Below are positions 42,030 through 50,862 of a DNA stretch of 64,000 nt, one piece after another. The DNA lies in contig NZ_JAYGJQ010000003.1 of the NCBI RefSeq assembly GCF_035013165.1, forward strand, positions 248,001 through 312,000. Reading direction: 5' to 3'. Numbering within the stretch: the stretch's first letter is position 1; each line of letters begins with the position of its first letter. The DNA comes from Bacteriovorax sp. PP10. Its GTDB lineage: Bacteria; Bdellovibrionota; Bacteriovoracia; Bacteriovoracales; Bacteriovoracaceae. A program made the translations under genes and the position numbers. The notes under the pieces were generated by a model. The model did no database searches, was not told where the DNA came from, and was given only the letters and a program-made list of their open reading frames with translations.

Positions 42030-42836
42030 ATGACGAAACCTATTGCATTGCTTATGCTTCTTATTTCAGCATCTGCATTTGCTGAATTTGATGAGACTCT
42101 TATTCAGGCCCCACTAAAAGAATCGAATGAAGCTGTATTATTTGCTGGTGGTTGCAGGACGAGAGATCATGAAAGGTGGGACATGTGTTACAATATCGAT
42201 CGCGATAATTACTACACGCCAAGAAGTTTTCAATTTTATAATAACGGTGGCAACGTTGCCGTTCCCAATACTGGTTTTTCAGTCAGTCGCAGTTTCGAAT
42301 TTAATTTTGAAGACCTCGCTCGCTCAGATATGGGTTTAATGATCTGGGATTCACCGGATGAAAATGAAAGCCATGGCCATTTAAAACTTATGACATTTTT
42401 TCCGCGAGATATCATGCCGGCCATCCGTTATGAATCCGATGCAGATAAAGACATCGTGATCGTGAGCTTGCCTACACGTGAAGAAGTTATCTTTAACGGT
42501 AAGACAAAAGAGATCATCAGCGGCGCTTTAATAGAAGGTCCAATGAGGCAGACAGCTAGTGGTGCTGCCGTCTCTCCAGACGTTCAATATGCCGGTGCTG
42601 GCGTAGTTGTAGAGGCCAGTGCTCTTGCTGGATGGCCTGTAGGATTTGAAGGTGAGGCCAGCGCTAAATATGTCACGATCAAAAAGAAAGGCCAGAAGAC
42701 ATGTAGCGTTTTAGGAAAAGACCTGTGGTATACAGATCACAATAAAGGCGGGAACGTCTTCTTCAATAAGAAGCTTTATTCAAACGTTGCTTTCGATGCT
42801 TACGTTAAAAAGAATTGTGGTTTTTCGATTTATTAA
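42030..42836 (+). CDS. Secreted protein of unknown function
   Basis: 268 residues, signal peptide ~1-18 (SASAFA). ATG 42030 is chosen because GGAG ends six bases before; a GTG at 42024 overlaps that site. The mature part has several Cys (GGCRTRD, DMCYN, TCSVLG, NCGFSIY) and a C-terminal Phe-Ser-Ile-Tyr. No known family. Follows another secreted unknown by 92 bases, same strand. Confidence 0.7.
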   Translation: MTKPIALLMLLISASAFAEFDETLIQAPLKESNEAVLFAGGCRTRDHERWDMCYNIDRDNYYTPRSFQFYNNGGNVAVPNTGFSVSRSFEFNFEDLARSDMGLMIWDSPDENESHGHLKLMTFFPRDIMPAIRYESDADKDIVIVSLPTREEVIFNGKTKEIISGALIEGPMRQTASGAAVSPDVQYAGAGVVVEASALAGWPVGFEGEASAKYVTIKKKGQKTCSVLGKDLWYTDHNKGGNVFFNKKLYSNVAFDAYVKKNCGFSIY

Positions 42837-42853
42837 TTTTTCAAAAGTATGCG

Positions 42854-42882
42854 CAAAGACCGACCTTCAAGGTTGGTCTTTG
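42854..42882 (+). terminator. Probable terminator
   Basis: A 13-pair stem starting CAAAGACC and ending GGTCTTTG (one G-T pair) lies 18 bases after the stop at 42836. The following T-tract is poor, so efficiency is uncertain. Confidence 0.55.
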
Positions 42883-42994
42883 GCATTTAAAAATATTTCT
42901 TACTTTGTCGTTGGAAAAGTGTCATTTTAATTGCACAATCAATCCGACCAAATTCATTTTCCTTCACCACACACACCGCAAAGAGGAGAACTTC

Positions 42995-44161
42995 ATGAGT
43001 CGCTTGGATAATATCTCACTTGGAAAAATTGTCGTTATCAGAGAAAAACTCTTAAAAGCACAGAAAGATGGTCAAAAAATTTACCGTTTTGAATCTGGAG
43101 ACCCAAGTTTCGACATTCATCCGAATGTAAAAGCAGGAATTCTAAAAGCGCTATCAGCTAACAAAACACATTACATTCCAAACAATGGAATTCCTGAGCT
43201 GAGAGAAACTCTTGCTCAAAAATTAAATAACCAAAATAAAATTCCTGTGAAGGCCGCGCACATCTCAATCACAAACGGGGCCATGCACGCTCTATACGTC
43301 TGTTACCAGTGCATTGTTGAAGAAGGCGATGAAGTAATCGTCCCCGATCCAATGTGGACTGAGGCCGTGGAAAACGCTCGTCTAGCTGGAGCAAAGACAA
43401 TAGGTGTAGAACTTAAACCTGAACACAATTATGTCTATAGAGCACAAGATATAGAAGCGGCGATTACGCCAAAAACAAAAGTGATCTTTTTAAACTCTCC
43501 CCAAAATCCTACTGGTGCCATCATTCCATTAGAAGAATTAAAAAAGATTGCCGACCTTGCAGTAAAAAATAATCTTTGGTTAATCAGTGATGAAGCTTAT
43601 GAGCACATCCTGTTTGATGGTGGATCACATACATCTATCGCCTCTTTAATTCCTGATTATGATAAAGCTGTTTCAGTTTTCTCATTCTCAAAATCATACG
43701 CGATGAGTGGATTGCGTCTTGGGTACTTCGCTTCGAAAAACGAATTATTCAACGACAGAGCTGGCAAACTTCTTCGTTGTACTGTGAACGGAATCAACAG
43801 CATCTCTCAATGGGGAGCTATTGAAGCAGTAAAAGAAACACCAACTGAATGGTATGCAGAAATGAACGCTGAATACTTAAAAAGAAGAGATTTATTTCTT
43901 GAATCATTAAAAGGTCAGGACATCCTGACTCCTTATGTTCCAAAGGCCGCATTCTATCTGTGGTGCCGTGTAAAAGATGGCATTGATGTAGAAAAGCTTT
44001 CTGAAGACCTGGCCGCAGTTGGTCTTGGAAACGCGCCTGGAAGCTGTTTTGGTGACACGCCATCAAGCCGTCAGTCTATTCGTCTGGCCTTTAGCTGTGA
44101 TACGAAAATGATCGTTGAAGGCGCAGTTGAATTGAATAAATTTTTAAAAGATTATAAATAG
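42995..44161 (+). CDS. Class I/II PLP-dependent aminotransferase
   Basis: 388 residues from the ATG at 42995, with GAGGAG seven bases upstream (the frame is open from 42815 but that part is non-coding). RFESGDPSFDIHPNV, YIPNNGIPELRE, FLNSPQNPTGAIIP, the Schiff-base SFSKSYAMSGLRLGY (K233) and the IRLAFSCD Arg motif are all aspartate-aminotransferase-fold I. Substrate not predictable; AspC/aromatic/alanine aminotransferases all fit. Confidence 0.92.
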   Translation: MSRLDNISLGKIVVIREKLLKAQKDGQKIYRFESGDPSFDIHPNVKAGILKALSANKTHYIPNNGIPELRETLAQKLNNQNKIPVKAAHISITNGAMHALYVCYQCIVEEGDEVIVPDPMWTEAVENARLAGAKTIGVELKPEHNYVYRAQDIEAAITPKTKVIFLNSPQNPTGAIIPLEELKKIADLAVKNNLWLISDEAYEHILFDGGSHTSIASLIPDYDKAVSVFSFSKSYAMSGLRLGYFASKNELFNDRAGKLLRCTVNGINSISQWGAIEAVKETPTEWYAEMNAEYLKRRDLFLESLKGQDILTPYVPKAAFYLWCRVKDGIDVEKLSEDLAAVGLGNAPGSCFGDTPSSRQSIRLAFSCDTKMIVEGAVELNKFLKDYK

Positions 44162-44167
44162 AATTAA

Positions 44168-44197
44168 AAAATCGCCTGAGTTATCTCAGGCGATTTT
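44168..44197. terminator. Bidirectional terminator containing a stop codon
   Basis: Stem AAAATCGCCTGAG/CTCAGGCGATTTT with loop TTAT. It serves the aminotransferase on plus and the binding protein on minus. The minus-strand gene's stop codon (TAA at 44181-44183) sits in the loop, so its last codons form half the stem. Confidence 0.9.
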
Positions 44198-44906
44198 TTA
44201 TCTGCTGATACTTGTTGGTTTTTTTGAAAGCAATAAGTGACCTCCGTAACTTCTCTACAACGGCATCAGGTGTATCAATATTCGCCGCCAGCTGCATCTC
44301 GTGAGAGCTCCCCTCAAGCTTCATTATCTTTTCTAGTTTATCGAAATCTTTTCCATCGGCCAGAACCTTATGACGAAAGCTCAAATCATCAAAAGTCATA
44401 ATATCAATTCGGCCGGCATAAAGAGTTCTTAAATTAAGCTCATCACTGGAAACAAGATCTAAGTTTTTTCCAACGACAAATCCTAATTTTCTAAGTTGAT
44501 CTGCTTTGTTATCATCGATCACGCCCCCGGCCTTATAATGTCGGGCATCTTCAATTGAATTAATTTTTATATCCTTGCGACTTTTTAATTTCCAGAAATA
44601 AACATTATAAGGGGCGATAGATCCGATCCATTTAAAAAGTTTATCGCGCTCAGGAGTTCTCACGATGGAATAAATTAAGACATTCGATTCCCGTAGACCC
44701 ATTTTATAAGCTCTGGGCCACGGATATATTTTTATATCAGATTTAAATCCGGCATTATTAATAACTGCTTCTACAATTTCTGTGGTGATACCGGAAACTT
44801 TATTTCCTTCGGCCATTTGAAAAGGTGGGAAATCGCTCGTCACGACTCTTAGGGTTTCGGCGTTTAAATTGAACGTAATAAATAGAAAAAATAAGTATTT
44901 TATCAT
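44181..44906 (-). CDS. Periplasmic substrate-binding protein, paralog 1
   Basis: 241 residues, signal peptide ~1-16. RVVTSDFPPFQMAEGNKVSGITTEIV, YPWPRAYKMG and LIYSIVRTPERDKLFKWIG are the SBP_bac_3-like blocks. Nearly the same framework as the protein at 45018-45755, so the two are a tandem duplication. No transporter genes nearby. The extended -10 TGTTAATAT (minus strand) ends nine bases before the ATG. Confidence 0.86.
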   Translation of the reverse strand: MIKYLFFLFITFNLNAETLRVVTSDFPPFQMAEGNKVSGITTEIVEAVINNAGFKSDIKIYPWPRAYKMGLRESNVLIYSIVRTPERDKLFKWIGSIAPYNVYFWKLKSRKDIKINSIEDARHYKAGGVIDDNKADQLRKLGFVVGKNLDLVSSDELNLRTLYAGRIDIMTFDDLSFRHKVLADGKDFDKLEKIMKLEGSSHEMQLAANIDTPDAVVEKLRRSLIAFKKTNKYQQIKNRLR

Positions 44907-44915
44907 TACGATCTA

Positions 44916-44924
44916 ATATTAACA
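44916..44924 (-). promoter_or_regulatory. Extended -10 element, near-leaderless start of binding protein paralog 1
   Basis: Minus-strand TGTTAATAT. Nine bases to the ATG leave a leader of only about 2-3 bases; no Shine-Dalgarno sequence. Confidence 0.45.
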
Positions 44925-45017
44925 GACTTGGTCACAGTCTTAGATTAATAAAACCTAAATAATCGAAGGGGCGTTTTGACCCTGTTTAAATTAGTCTTTT
45001 ATACAACACTCTAATGG

Positions 45018-45755
45018 TTATCTCAGGTGTGATTTTATTTCTTTGTATTTATTGGTTTTTTTGAAGGCCTCAAGTGAAGATCGCAACTTTGCGACAACAG
45101 AGTCTGGCGTCCCATGACTTGCGGCCAGATACAATTCACTGGATATCCCTTCAACTTTAAAAATCTTTTCTGCCAGAGCTGCATCTTTTTTTTCCTGAAT
45201 AGCTGTATAACGAAAACTAATAGAGTCATATAATATTAAATCAACTCTTCCGGCATAAAGCTTTCTGAAATTGTCGAGATCGCTGTCTCCCAGATCAAGA
45301 TTTTTGCCTTCAATAAACCCATGCTTAATGAGAAGCTCACCTTTACTGCCATTGAGCATAGCACCACTCAGATATTTTTTTGCATCCTCAACTTTTTTGA
45401 TGTGAATGTCTTTTCTTTTTTTTAATTTCCAGAAATAAACATCGTAAGGTGCGATCACACCAATCCATTTAAAATTTTTCTCGCGCTCTTTAGTTCTTAC
45501 GATTGAGTAAATAAGCATGTTCGGTTCTTTCGTGGCCATTTTATAAGCGCGTGGCCAGGGATAAGCTTTAATCTCGCCTTTGAGACCTGCGCCTTTCAAA
45601 ACGTCTTTTACAATCTCAGTTGTAAAACCAGAAACATTTTCGCCGTTAATAATTTGAAAAGGGGGAAAGTCGTTTGTGACAATATGCAAAGGATCAGCAT
45701 GAAGATCAGCAATCATCAGTAAAAAAAGGAATAAAGAGACAATTATTTTCTTCAT
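45018..45755 (-). CDS. Periplasmic substrate-binding protein, paralog 2
   Basis: 245 residues, signal peptide ~1-20. IVTNDFPPFQIINGENVSGF, YPWPRAYKMA and LIYSIVRTKEREKNFKWIG match paralog 1 step by step; both end KTNKY-x-x-IK-x-x-LR. Lies 44 bases after the PAS histidine kinase gene on the same strand, so it may be read with it as well as from its own promoter. Ligand unknown. Confidence 0.86.
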   Translation of the reverse strand: MKKIIVSLFLFLLMIADLHADPLHIVTNDFPPFQIINGENVSGFTTEIVKDVLKGAGLKGEIKAYPWPRAYKMATKEPNMLIYSIVRTKEREKNFKWIGVIAPYDVYFWKLKKRKDIHIKKVEDAKKYLSGAMLNGSKGELLIKHGFIEGKNLDLGDSDLDNFRKLYAGRVDLILYDSISFRYTAIQEKKDAALAEKIFKVEGISSELYLAASHGTPDSVVAKLRSSLEAFKKTNKYKEIKSHLR

Positions 45756-45761
45756 TGAAAA

Positions 45762-45770
45762 ATTCTAACA
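45762..45770 (-). promoter_or_regulatory. Extended -10 element, leaderless start of binding protein paralog 2
   Basis: Minus-strand TGTTAGAAT ends six bases before the ATG at 45755; no Shine-Dalgarno sequence. Confidence 0.5.
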
Positions 45771-45799
45771 GAAAGACTTAGAATTTGAAGTCATAAGAA

Positions 45800-48328
45800 T
45801 TACTTTTTGACAGGAAGCTCGATAATGAAGCTGGTATTGGGACAATTTTGATCAAGATAAAATTTTCCATTATGCATTTCAACAATCCCTTTAGAAATGG
45901 ATAAACCAAGTCCTGTTCCCACTCCTACTTCTTTAGTTGTAAAAAATGGCTGCATAATTTTTTCTGCAATCTCGGCGCTGATACCATGCCCTGAATCCGT
46001 CACTGAAATTCTCACTATCTCTTCACTCTTTTGAACTTTTACTTCTACCCATGGTTCAGTAAAATTTGAAACAGCATCATAAGCATTGTTGATTAAATTC
46101 AATAAGACCTGGGCCAGTTGTGTTTCCTGGCAAAGCAGTTCTGCATCAAGATCACCTGATGTTTTTAAAAGCACCCCCTGGTATTTAAAACGTTCGTAAC
46201 AAAGCTCCAGAACATCATCGAGCAATGATTTAAATGTCACAACCTGAAATGGATCCCCTTCACCATGTCTGGAGAAAGTTCTAAGACCTTTAATGATTTT
46301 TACAATACGTAAGCTATTTTGTTCAATCTTGGAAATTTCCTTACTCAAGAATTCCACATTCACTTCGCCTGACTCTAATTTTTTTAGTATGTGATACGCC
46401 TTCCCTTTAATAATCGCCAGTGGATTATTAATTTCGTGGGCAATCCCGCTGGCCATTTCTCCTAATGAAGAAAGCTTGGCTGAGCTGATCATGCGCGCTT
46501 GCTGATCTTTAATCAGTTCATCCTGTCTTCTTTTCTCACCGATATCCTGACCGATACTGATAATGTTTCCATTACCTAATTTTACGTTGGTCCAGACAGT
46601 ATGGGCGACACCACCATTCTTTTTTACAATATCAAATTCATGCCATCCAGCGCGAGACTCACTTAAAAATCGATAAGCACTTTCTTGTTCCTCTGGTGTC
46701 GCAAAACATTTTGTAGAAAGATCTGTGAGAGTCTCTAGGTCATCCAGAGTCCACCCCAGATTTTCACTACACTGTGGGTTCACCCATTCAATTTTTCCAG
46801 CGCGCTTGAAAAAAATCATCATAATAGGAATGTTATTAATGATGGTCGCAAAAAGTTTATCTTGTTCAACTTTATTCGTAATATCCCAGTTGATACCTGT
46901 CACGCGAATTGGTTTGCCACCGCTGTCTCTTTGAACATAACCTTTGGCCCCGATGTAGCGGATGCCTCCATCAACGTGCCTGATCCTAAAGTCTGTATCA
47001 AAATCAATACTCTCATTTTCCACTGAAGCTTGAAGTGCACTGGTGGCCTTCTCCAGATCTTCAGGAATAATAGAATTAATCCAGTCATGATAATTATTGG
47101 AGAACTCAGTGCGCTTCACTCCAAAAATTTCGAACATCTGGTCATCCCAAACCAGTTTATTCGTTGTGATTTCCCAATCCCATACACCAAACTTAGTGGC
47201 CTCTAAAACTAATTTGAAGCGGTCATTAAGCCTGACTCTTTCTTCTTCAAGCTCTTTTAAATAAGTGATGTCAGTGTGTGTCCCGGAAAACCTTACTGGT
47301 TTTCCTTCACGGTATTCAACAACACGTCCTTGATCTAAAATCCAAACCCAATGCCCGTCCACATGTTTCATTCTGTGAACGTTTCTGTAGTAAGGAGTTT
47401 TACCATCAAGATGCTCTTGAATGTCTATGTATGTTTGAATTTTATCTGCAGGGTGAGTGTAAAAATCCCATGTGGCCAGTTCATGTTTTACTGCATTCAC
47501 ATCAAGACCTATCATCGAACAAAAGCGATCATTAAAAACTACGGTATTGGAATCAAGATCCCAATCCCATGTTCCGTAATTTCCACTTTCAATAATTGTT
47601 TCGTAACGACTCTTCTCACGCAATCTCTGACTGACGTCTTCAATCGTTCCAAAAACACGAAGAACAACTCCGTCACGCATGGCCGCTCTGGCCACACAAC
47701 GAACCCAGGACTTTTTTCCTTTGGCCGTAATGAAAGGAAGTTCCAGATCGTAACTTTCACCAAACTGTAAAAGCTTCTCAACAAACTTTTCCATTTTTTT
47801 GTGAGTATCTTCTGAAAAAAATTTCAACCCATCATCCAGCATTGGTTGATAAGTTTCATAATCTGTTTCATGAATTTGATGAGTCATCTTAGACCAGAAT
47901 AACTCATTGGTCGCGAGGTCTATCTCCCAACTACCGACGCGAGAGACTTCCTGAGTTTCCATCAGAATTAATGACTCACGTTTAGAGATGGTAATATCTC
48001 TTACAATACAGAAGATTTGATTTTCTTCTTTTATCGGAGAAGCACTCCACTGCAGCCAACGGTATCCGGTTTCCTTATGACGAAAGCGGCATTCAAAACC
48101 ACTCGTCACATATCCATCAAACTTAGTAAGTTTGGAAAACTCTGCAATAAAAATATCTAAATCGTCGGGATGAACAAGAGTAAAAAAAGAAGTGAAGCGC
48201 AGTTCGTGAATCGGCCAGCCAAGAGTTTTTTCCCACGATGGATTAAGATCGTGAAACTCTCCGCGTAGATTAATCACGCAAAGCATTTCTGGGGAAAGTT
48301 TAAAATATTCCGCGCCGAATTGTGGCAT
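45800..48328 (-). CDS. Multi-PAS soluble sensor histidine kinase
   Basis: 842 residues, no membrane helix. About five PAS domains in series cover ~1-605, with repeated PAC-like W-x-x-x-x-x-P-I/V-R blocks such as [14 protein letters not shown] and [14 protein letters not shown]. The kinase core has the H-box [15 protein letters not shown] (phospho-His ~631), N-box [13 protein letters not shown]1 VTDSGHGIS, and [23 protein letters not shown]. Typical HisKA/HATPase_c. No receiver domain in the protein or adjacent response-regulator gene, so it is an orphan. PAS ligand unknown. Confidence 0.93.
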   Translation of the reverse strand: MPQFGAEYFKLSPEMLCVINLRGEFHDLNPSWEKTLGWPIHELRFTSFFTLVHPDDLDIFIAEFSKLTKFDGYVTSGFECRFRHKETGYRWLQWSASPIKEENQIFCIVRDITISKRESLILMETQEVSRVGSWEIDLATNELFWSKMTHQIHETDYETYQPMLDDGLKFFSEDTHKKMEKFVEKLLQFGESYDLELPFITAKGKKSWVRCVARAAMRDGVVLRVFGTIEDVSQRLREKSRYETIIESGNYGTWDWDLDSNTVVFNDRFCSMIGLDVNAVKHELATWDFYTHPADKIQTYIDIQEHLDGKTPYYRNVHRMKHVDGHWVWILDQGRVVEYREGKPVRFSGTHTDITYLKELEEERVRLNDRFKLVLEATKFGVWDWEITTNKLVWDDQMFEIFGVKRTEFSNNYHDWINSIIPEDLEKATSALQASVENESIDFDTDFRIRHVDGGIRYIGAKGYVQRDSGGKPIRVTGINWDITNKVEQDKLFATIINNIPIMMIFFKRAGKIEWVNPQCSENLGWTLDDLETLTDLSTKCFATPEEQESAYRFLSESRAGWHEFDIVKKNGGVAHTVWTNVKLGNGNIISIGQDIGEKRRQDELIKDQQARMISSAKLSSLGEMASGIAHEINNPLAIIKGKAYHILKKLESGEVNVEFLSKEISKIEQNSLRIVKIIKGLRTFSRHGEGDPFQVVTFKSLLDDVLELCYERFKYQGVLLKTSGDLDAELLCQETQLAQVLLNLINNAYDAVSNFTEPWVEVKVQKSEEIVRISVTDSGHGISAEIAEKIMQPFFTTKEVGVGTGLGLSISKGIVEMHNGKFYLDQNCPNTSFIIELPVKK

Positions 48329-48402
48329 TCATTATCCAAAAATCAATTAATAACTTTTAGATGAAATGTTAACAAATACGACGCAAATATCTACTTATAT
48401 TT

Positions 48403-48894
48403 TTATAGACTGTTTACGTACTGGATAACCGCTTTCGTACGAGATAAATCAGTTTTACCTTGAACGATCAACTTAACAGCATCGGCCTGCTTTAAGCGGC
48501 CGGCCTGCATTTTCGCACAAACTAATGGCTCTAGTGGATCAGTGATCGCGTAAACTGTTTTATGCTGAGGCCATAGATTTGTGATGTCGTTAGATCCACC
48601 AGCACAAAGTGGAATGAAGTGATCAATTTTAAAATCTGCTCTTGGTAGGCTTGTAATGGCGTAACCAAACTTTTGATCATATTCATTGATTAGTGCTTCT
48701 TTGGTTTCATAACTTACATCGCGTTCACAATAAGCGATCTTCTCTGGGTACCTGTACTCGTTTGGACGATCACAAAGTTTTCCCGGAGTAATCGACAATT
48801 GCGGTCCCATTGGGAAGGACGCACTGGCGCTAACCTCGAAAGAGAAAGCAGCTAATAATGAGAGAACAAAAGAAATTTGTAATGTTTTTTTCAT
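48403..48894 (-). CDS. Secreted HNH-nuclease-like protein
   Basis: 163 residues, signal peptide ~1-24 (FSFEVSASA). The core FKIDHFIPLCAGGSNDITNLWPQ is an HNH motif (D-H ... N-x-x-N-L-W-P-Q), as in secreted HNH proteins of many Gram-negatives. Four Cys, likely disulfides, fit a periplasmic or extracellular enzyme. TATAAA on the minus strand ends six bases before the ATG (GTGAAA at a 17-base spacing upstream) and no Shine-Dalgarno sequence is seen, pointing to leaderless expression. Confidence 0.78.
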   Translation of the reverse strand: MKKTLQISFVLSLLAAFSFEVSASASFPMGPQLSITPGKLCDRPNEYRYPEKIAYCERDVSYETKEALINEYDQKFGYAITSLPRADFKIDHFIPLCAGGSNDITNLWPQHKTVYAITDPLEPLVCAKMQAGRLKQADAVKLIVQGKTDLSRTKAVIQYVNSL

Positions 48895-48900
48895 GTAGAC

Positions 48901-48929
48901 TTTATAAAGCAGTTTTCAGAATCTTTCAC
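48901..48929 (-). promoter_or_regulatory. Promoter with leaderless start of the secreted HNH gene
   Basis: Minus strand GTGAAA, 17 bases, TATAAA, then six bases to the ATG at 48894. Confidence 0.55.
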
Positions 48930-48987
48930 AGATCTTTCATGCTCTTGAAATTTTTACATCAACCAGGCCAGGCCCAATCAACAAAAT

Positions 48988-49743
48988 TCAGTCATTAATG
49001 ATCAAACTAGCTGATAGTGCGTTGGTAAGGTTGGGCGTATTGATGGCGTCTTTGACGTCCACGGCCTTTAGAGTTTTAAGCTCAATCTTTAAGGTAGGCC
49101 CTTTTGCATCCTCTATTTCGTCACTCAGGCGCTTAAGATCTATTGAAACTCTGGCCTTTCCACTCGGAAGCTTTTCAATCGTGTAGTCACTTGCCTCGAG
49201 CTGATCGTTTAACAGGATTTTGTCTTTAAACAGCTTTCTGCTGGCACTTAGTTTTACATTTAAAACGAAGTTTGAGGCCTGCGTGAGATCGGCCGTTTCA
49301 AAGGTGGCCACTCCGTCCGAAAAACTTAAATCCTCAAGGCCATACTTAATGGCATTAAGATCTGCAATAGGAGAAAAATCCAGGTCTAGATTAATCACTC
49401 GTTCAATACTCTCATTTGTCGCTGATTCTTTTTTAGTCACGATAAAAAGTTTAACGATCGCTTCCATACAGTGAGCTGCGTAGCTCTCCGATGTCGCAGT
49501 CAGGTCCATAGTGAAAGTGCAGTTATTTAAATTATAATTTTTTGAACGAAGAGTTTTAACAATATTAAATTTTGCATTAATAGTTTTCCCATCAATAACC
49601 TTAGACGTCGTCACAGTATAAACGTCTCCACTTCCAATATTGATTTCCGTTGCAGAAAACGCATCGACAGCGGCAACTATCAGGAAAACGATTCCCAATA
49701 AAAGCACGGCGAGATACTTGGCATGAATAAACTTGCTGTTCAT
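48988..49743 (-). CDS. Exported protein of unknown function
   Basis: 251 residues. N-terminal hydrophobic helix (YLAVLLLGIVFLIVAAVDAFSA, ~10-31) works as a signal peptide or anchor. The rest is charged and beta-rich with alternating strands such as NFVLNVKLSASRKLF, and two Cys near NNCTFTMDL and AAHCMEA. Resembles in general style the YceI-like lipid-binding barrels (short strands, one domain), but I cannot confirm this. AGGAAG precedes the ATG. Confidence 0.62.
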   Translation of the reverse strand: MNSKFIHAKYLAVLLLGIVFLIVAAVDAFSATEINIGSGDVYTVTTSKVIDGKTINAKFNIVKTLRSKNYNLNNCTFTMDLTATSESYAAHCMEAIVKLFIVTKKESATNESIERVINLDLDFSPIADLNAIKYGLEDLSFSDGVATFETADLTQASNFVLNVKLSASRKLFKDKILLNDQLEASDYTIEKLPSGKARVSIDLKRLSDEIEDAKGPTLKIELKTLKAVDVKDAINTPNLTNALSASLIIND

Positions 49744-49897
49744 AAGACTTCCTAACTTTATTTAATGTAATTAATCTAAGTTAGGATAAAGCTCTAAGCT
49801 CTGGCGAGTGAGACAGTCGTCTAATCCATTTAAAAGACGCGTTTGTAAGAATTTTCATTCAAATGTAATAATTAAAAAAGAAAGTGGTCTCAAAAGT

Positions 49898-50359
49898 CTA
49901 CTGAAAGAGTTTATTAAGAGCGTTCGCGAAGTGCTCAACATCCTTCGGTCCAAACGTCGATGGCCCTCCGGTAATCGCTCCGCCATCCCTAAGATCTTTC
50001 ATAAAATCTCTCATGGATAAGATCTCACCAATATTTTCTTCAGTGTAAAGCTCTCCACGAGGATTAAGTGCGAAGGCCTCTTTCTCAACAACTTTAGCGG
50101 CCAGTGGAATATCGGCCGTGATCACCAGCTCCCCTGATAAAACATAATCCACAATATACTGATCGGCCTCATCAAGTTGCTTCCCCACAATCGTTAAAGT
50201 AATTAACGGTGAAAGAGGAATGGCCTGATAAGCATTTGCCACCAGACTCAGCTCTATTTTCAGACGAGCTGAAGTCTTGTAGAGAATTTCCTTCACGGCC
50301 TTCGGACAAGCGTCGGCATCGATCCAGATTTTATAAGGAGTTCGTAATTTAGGCTTCAA
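49898..50359 (-). CDS. YaiI/YqxD family protein (DUF188, PIN-like fold)
   Basis: 153 residues. IWIDADACPKAVKEIL, the block TIVGKQLDEADQYIVDYVLSGE-like with the conserved Asp pairs, VITADIPLAAKVV, and C-terminal RDGGAITGGPSTFGPKDV are family signatures. The fold is PIN-like with acidic residues but no proven activity. Its start overlaps the end of gloA by 11 bases. Confidence 0.92.
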   Translation of the reverse strand: MKPKLRTPYKIWIDADACPKAVKEILYKTSARLKIELSLVANAYQAIPLSPLITLTIVGKQLDEADQYIVDYVLSGELVITADIPLAAKVVEKEAFALNPRGELYTEENIGEILSMRDFMKDLRDGGAITGGPSTFGPKDVEHFANALNKLFQ

Positions 50360-50843
50360 TGATTTCTACCCAGTAATTGTCCGGGTCTTTAATGAAAGCA
50401 ATATTCTTCATACCACCTTCCCCTAAACGTTTTTGAAAAGGCACACCTAGACTCTCAAAACGAGCGCAGGCAGCGACAATATCAGGAACACTAAAACAGA
50501 TATGACCAAACCCACGAGGCTCAGTATTGCCGTTGTGGTAAGGTGTCTCCGGATTTTCTTCTGTCCCGTGATTATGAGTTAATTCTAAAACACCACTAAG
50601 CCCTGCAGTGTATTTTGTTTTTTGTTCATCAGACCCGATTGTTTCTTCTTTTTGCATGGCCAGGAAATAAAGAGAAAATTTCCATTCATTAAAATCCACT
50701 TTTCTTAAAAGCTTCATTCCCAGTACGCGCGAGTAAAAATCAAGCGAAACTTTCGGGTCTCTTACTCTAAGCATTGTATGATTGAAAATATAGCCTTGTG
50801 TGACGGCATCTGGATTGGTGCAAAGACCAGGTGTTGTTTCCAT
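50349..50843 (-). CDS. gloA: Lactoylglutathione lyase (glyoxalase I)
   Basis: 164 residues from the ATG at 50843, preceded by AAGGAG (the frame continues upstream to 50909 but overlaps the previous gene). TTPGLCTNPDAVTQGYIFNHTMLRVRDP is the long-form start seen in eukaryote-like GLO1. The metal ligands are His in FNHTMLR, Glu in LELTHNHG, His in GFGHICFSV and Glu in YWVEIIE, the His-Glu-His-Glu set of the E. coli nickel enzyme rather than the Gln set of human GLO1. Detoxifies methylglyoxal. Confidence 0.92.
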   Translation of the reverse strand: METTPGLCTNPDAVTQGYIFNHTMLRVRDPKVSLDFYSRVLGMKLLRKVDFNEWKFSLYFLAMQKEETIGSDEQKTKYTAGLSGVLELTHNHGTEENPETPYHNGNTEPRGFGHICFSVPDIVAACARFESLGVPFQKRLGEGGMKNIAFIKDPDNYWVEIIEA

Positions 50844-50862
50844 AACGAGCTCCTTTAATACA

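Noticed and set aside
47351-47770. 139-residue plus-strand frame inside the PAS histidine kinase
   Set aside because: The minus-strand gene is certain by motifs throughout this stretch; the plus-strand translation has no family features.
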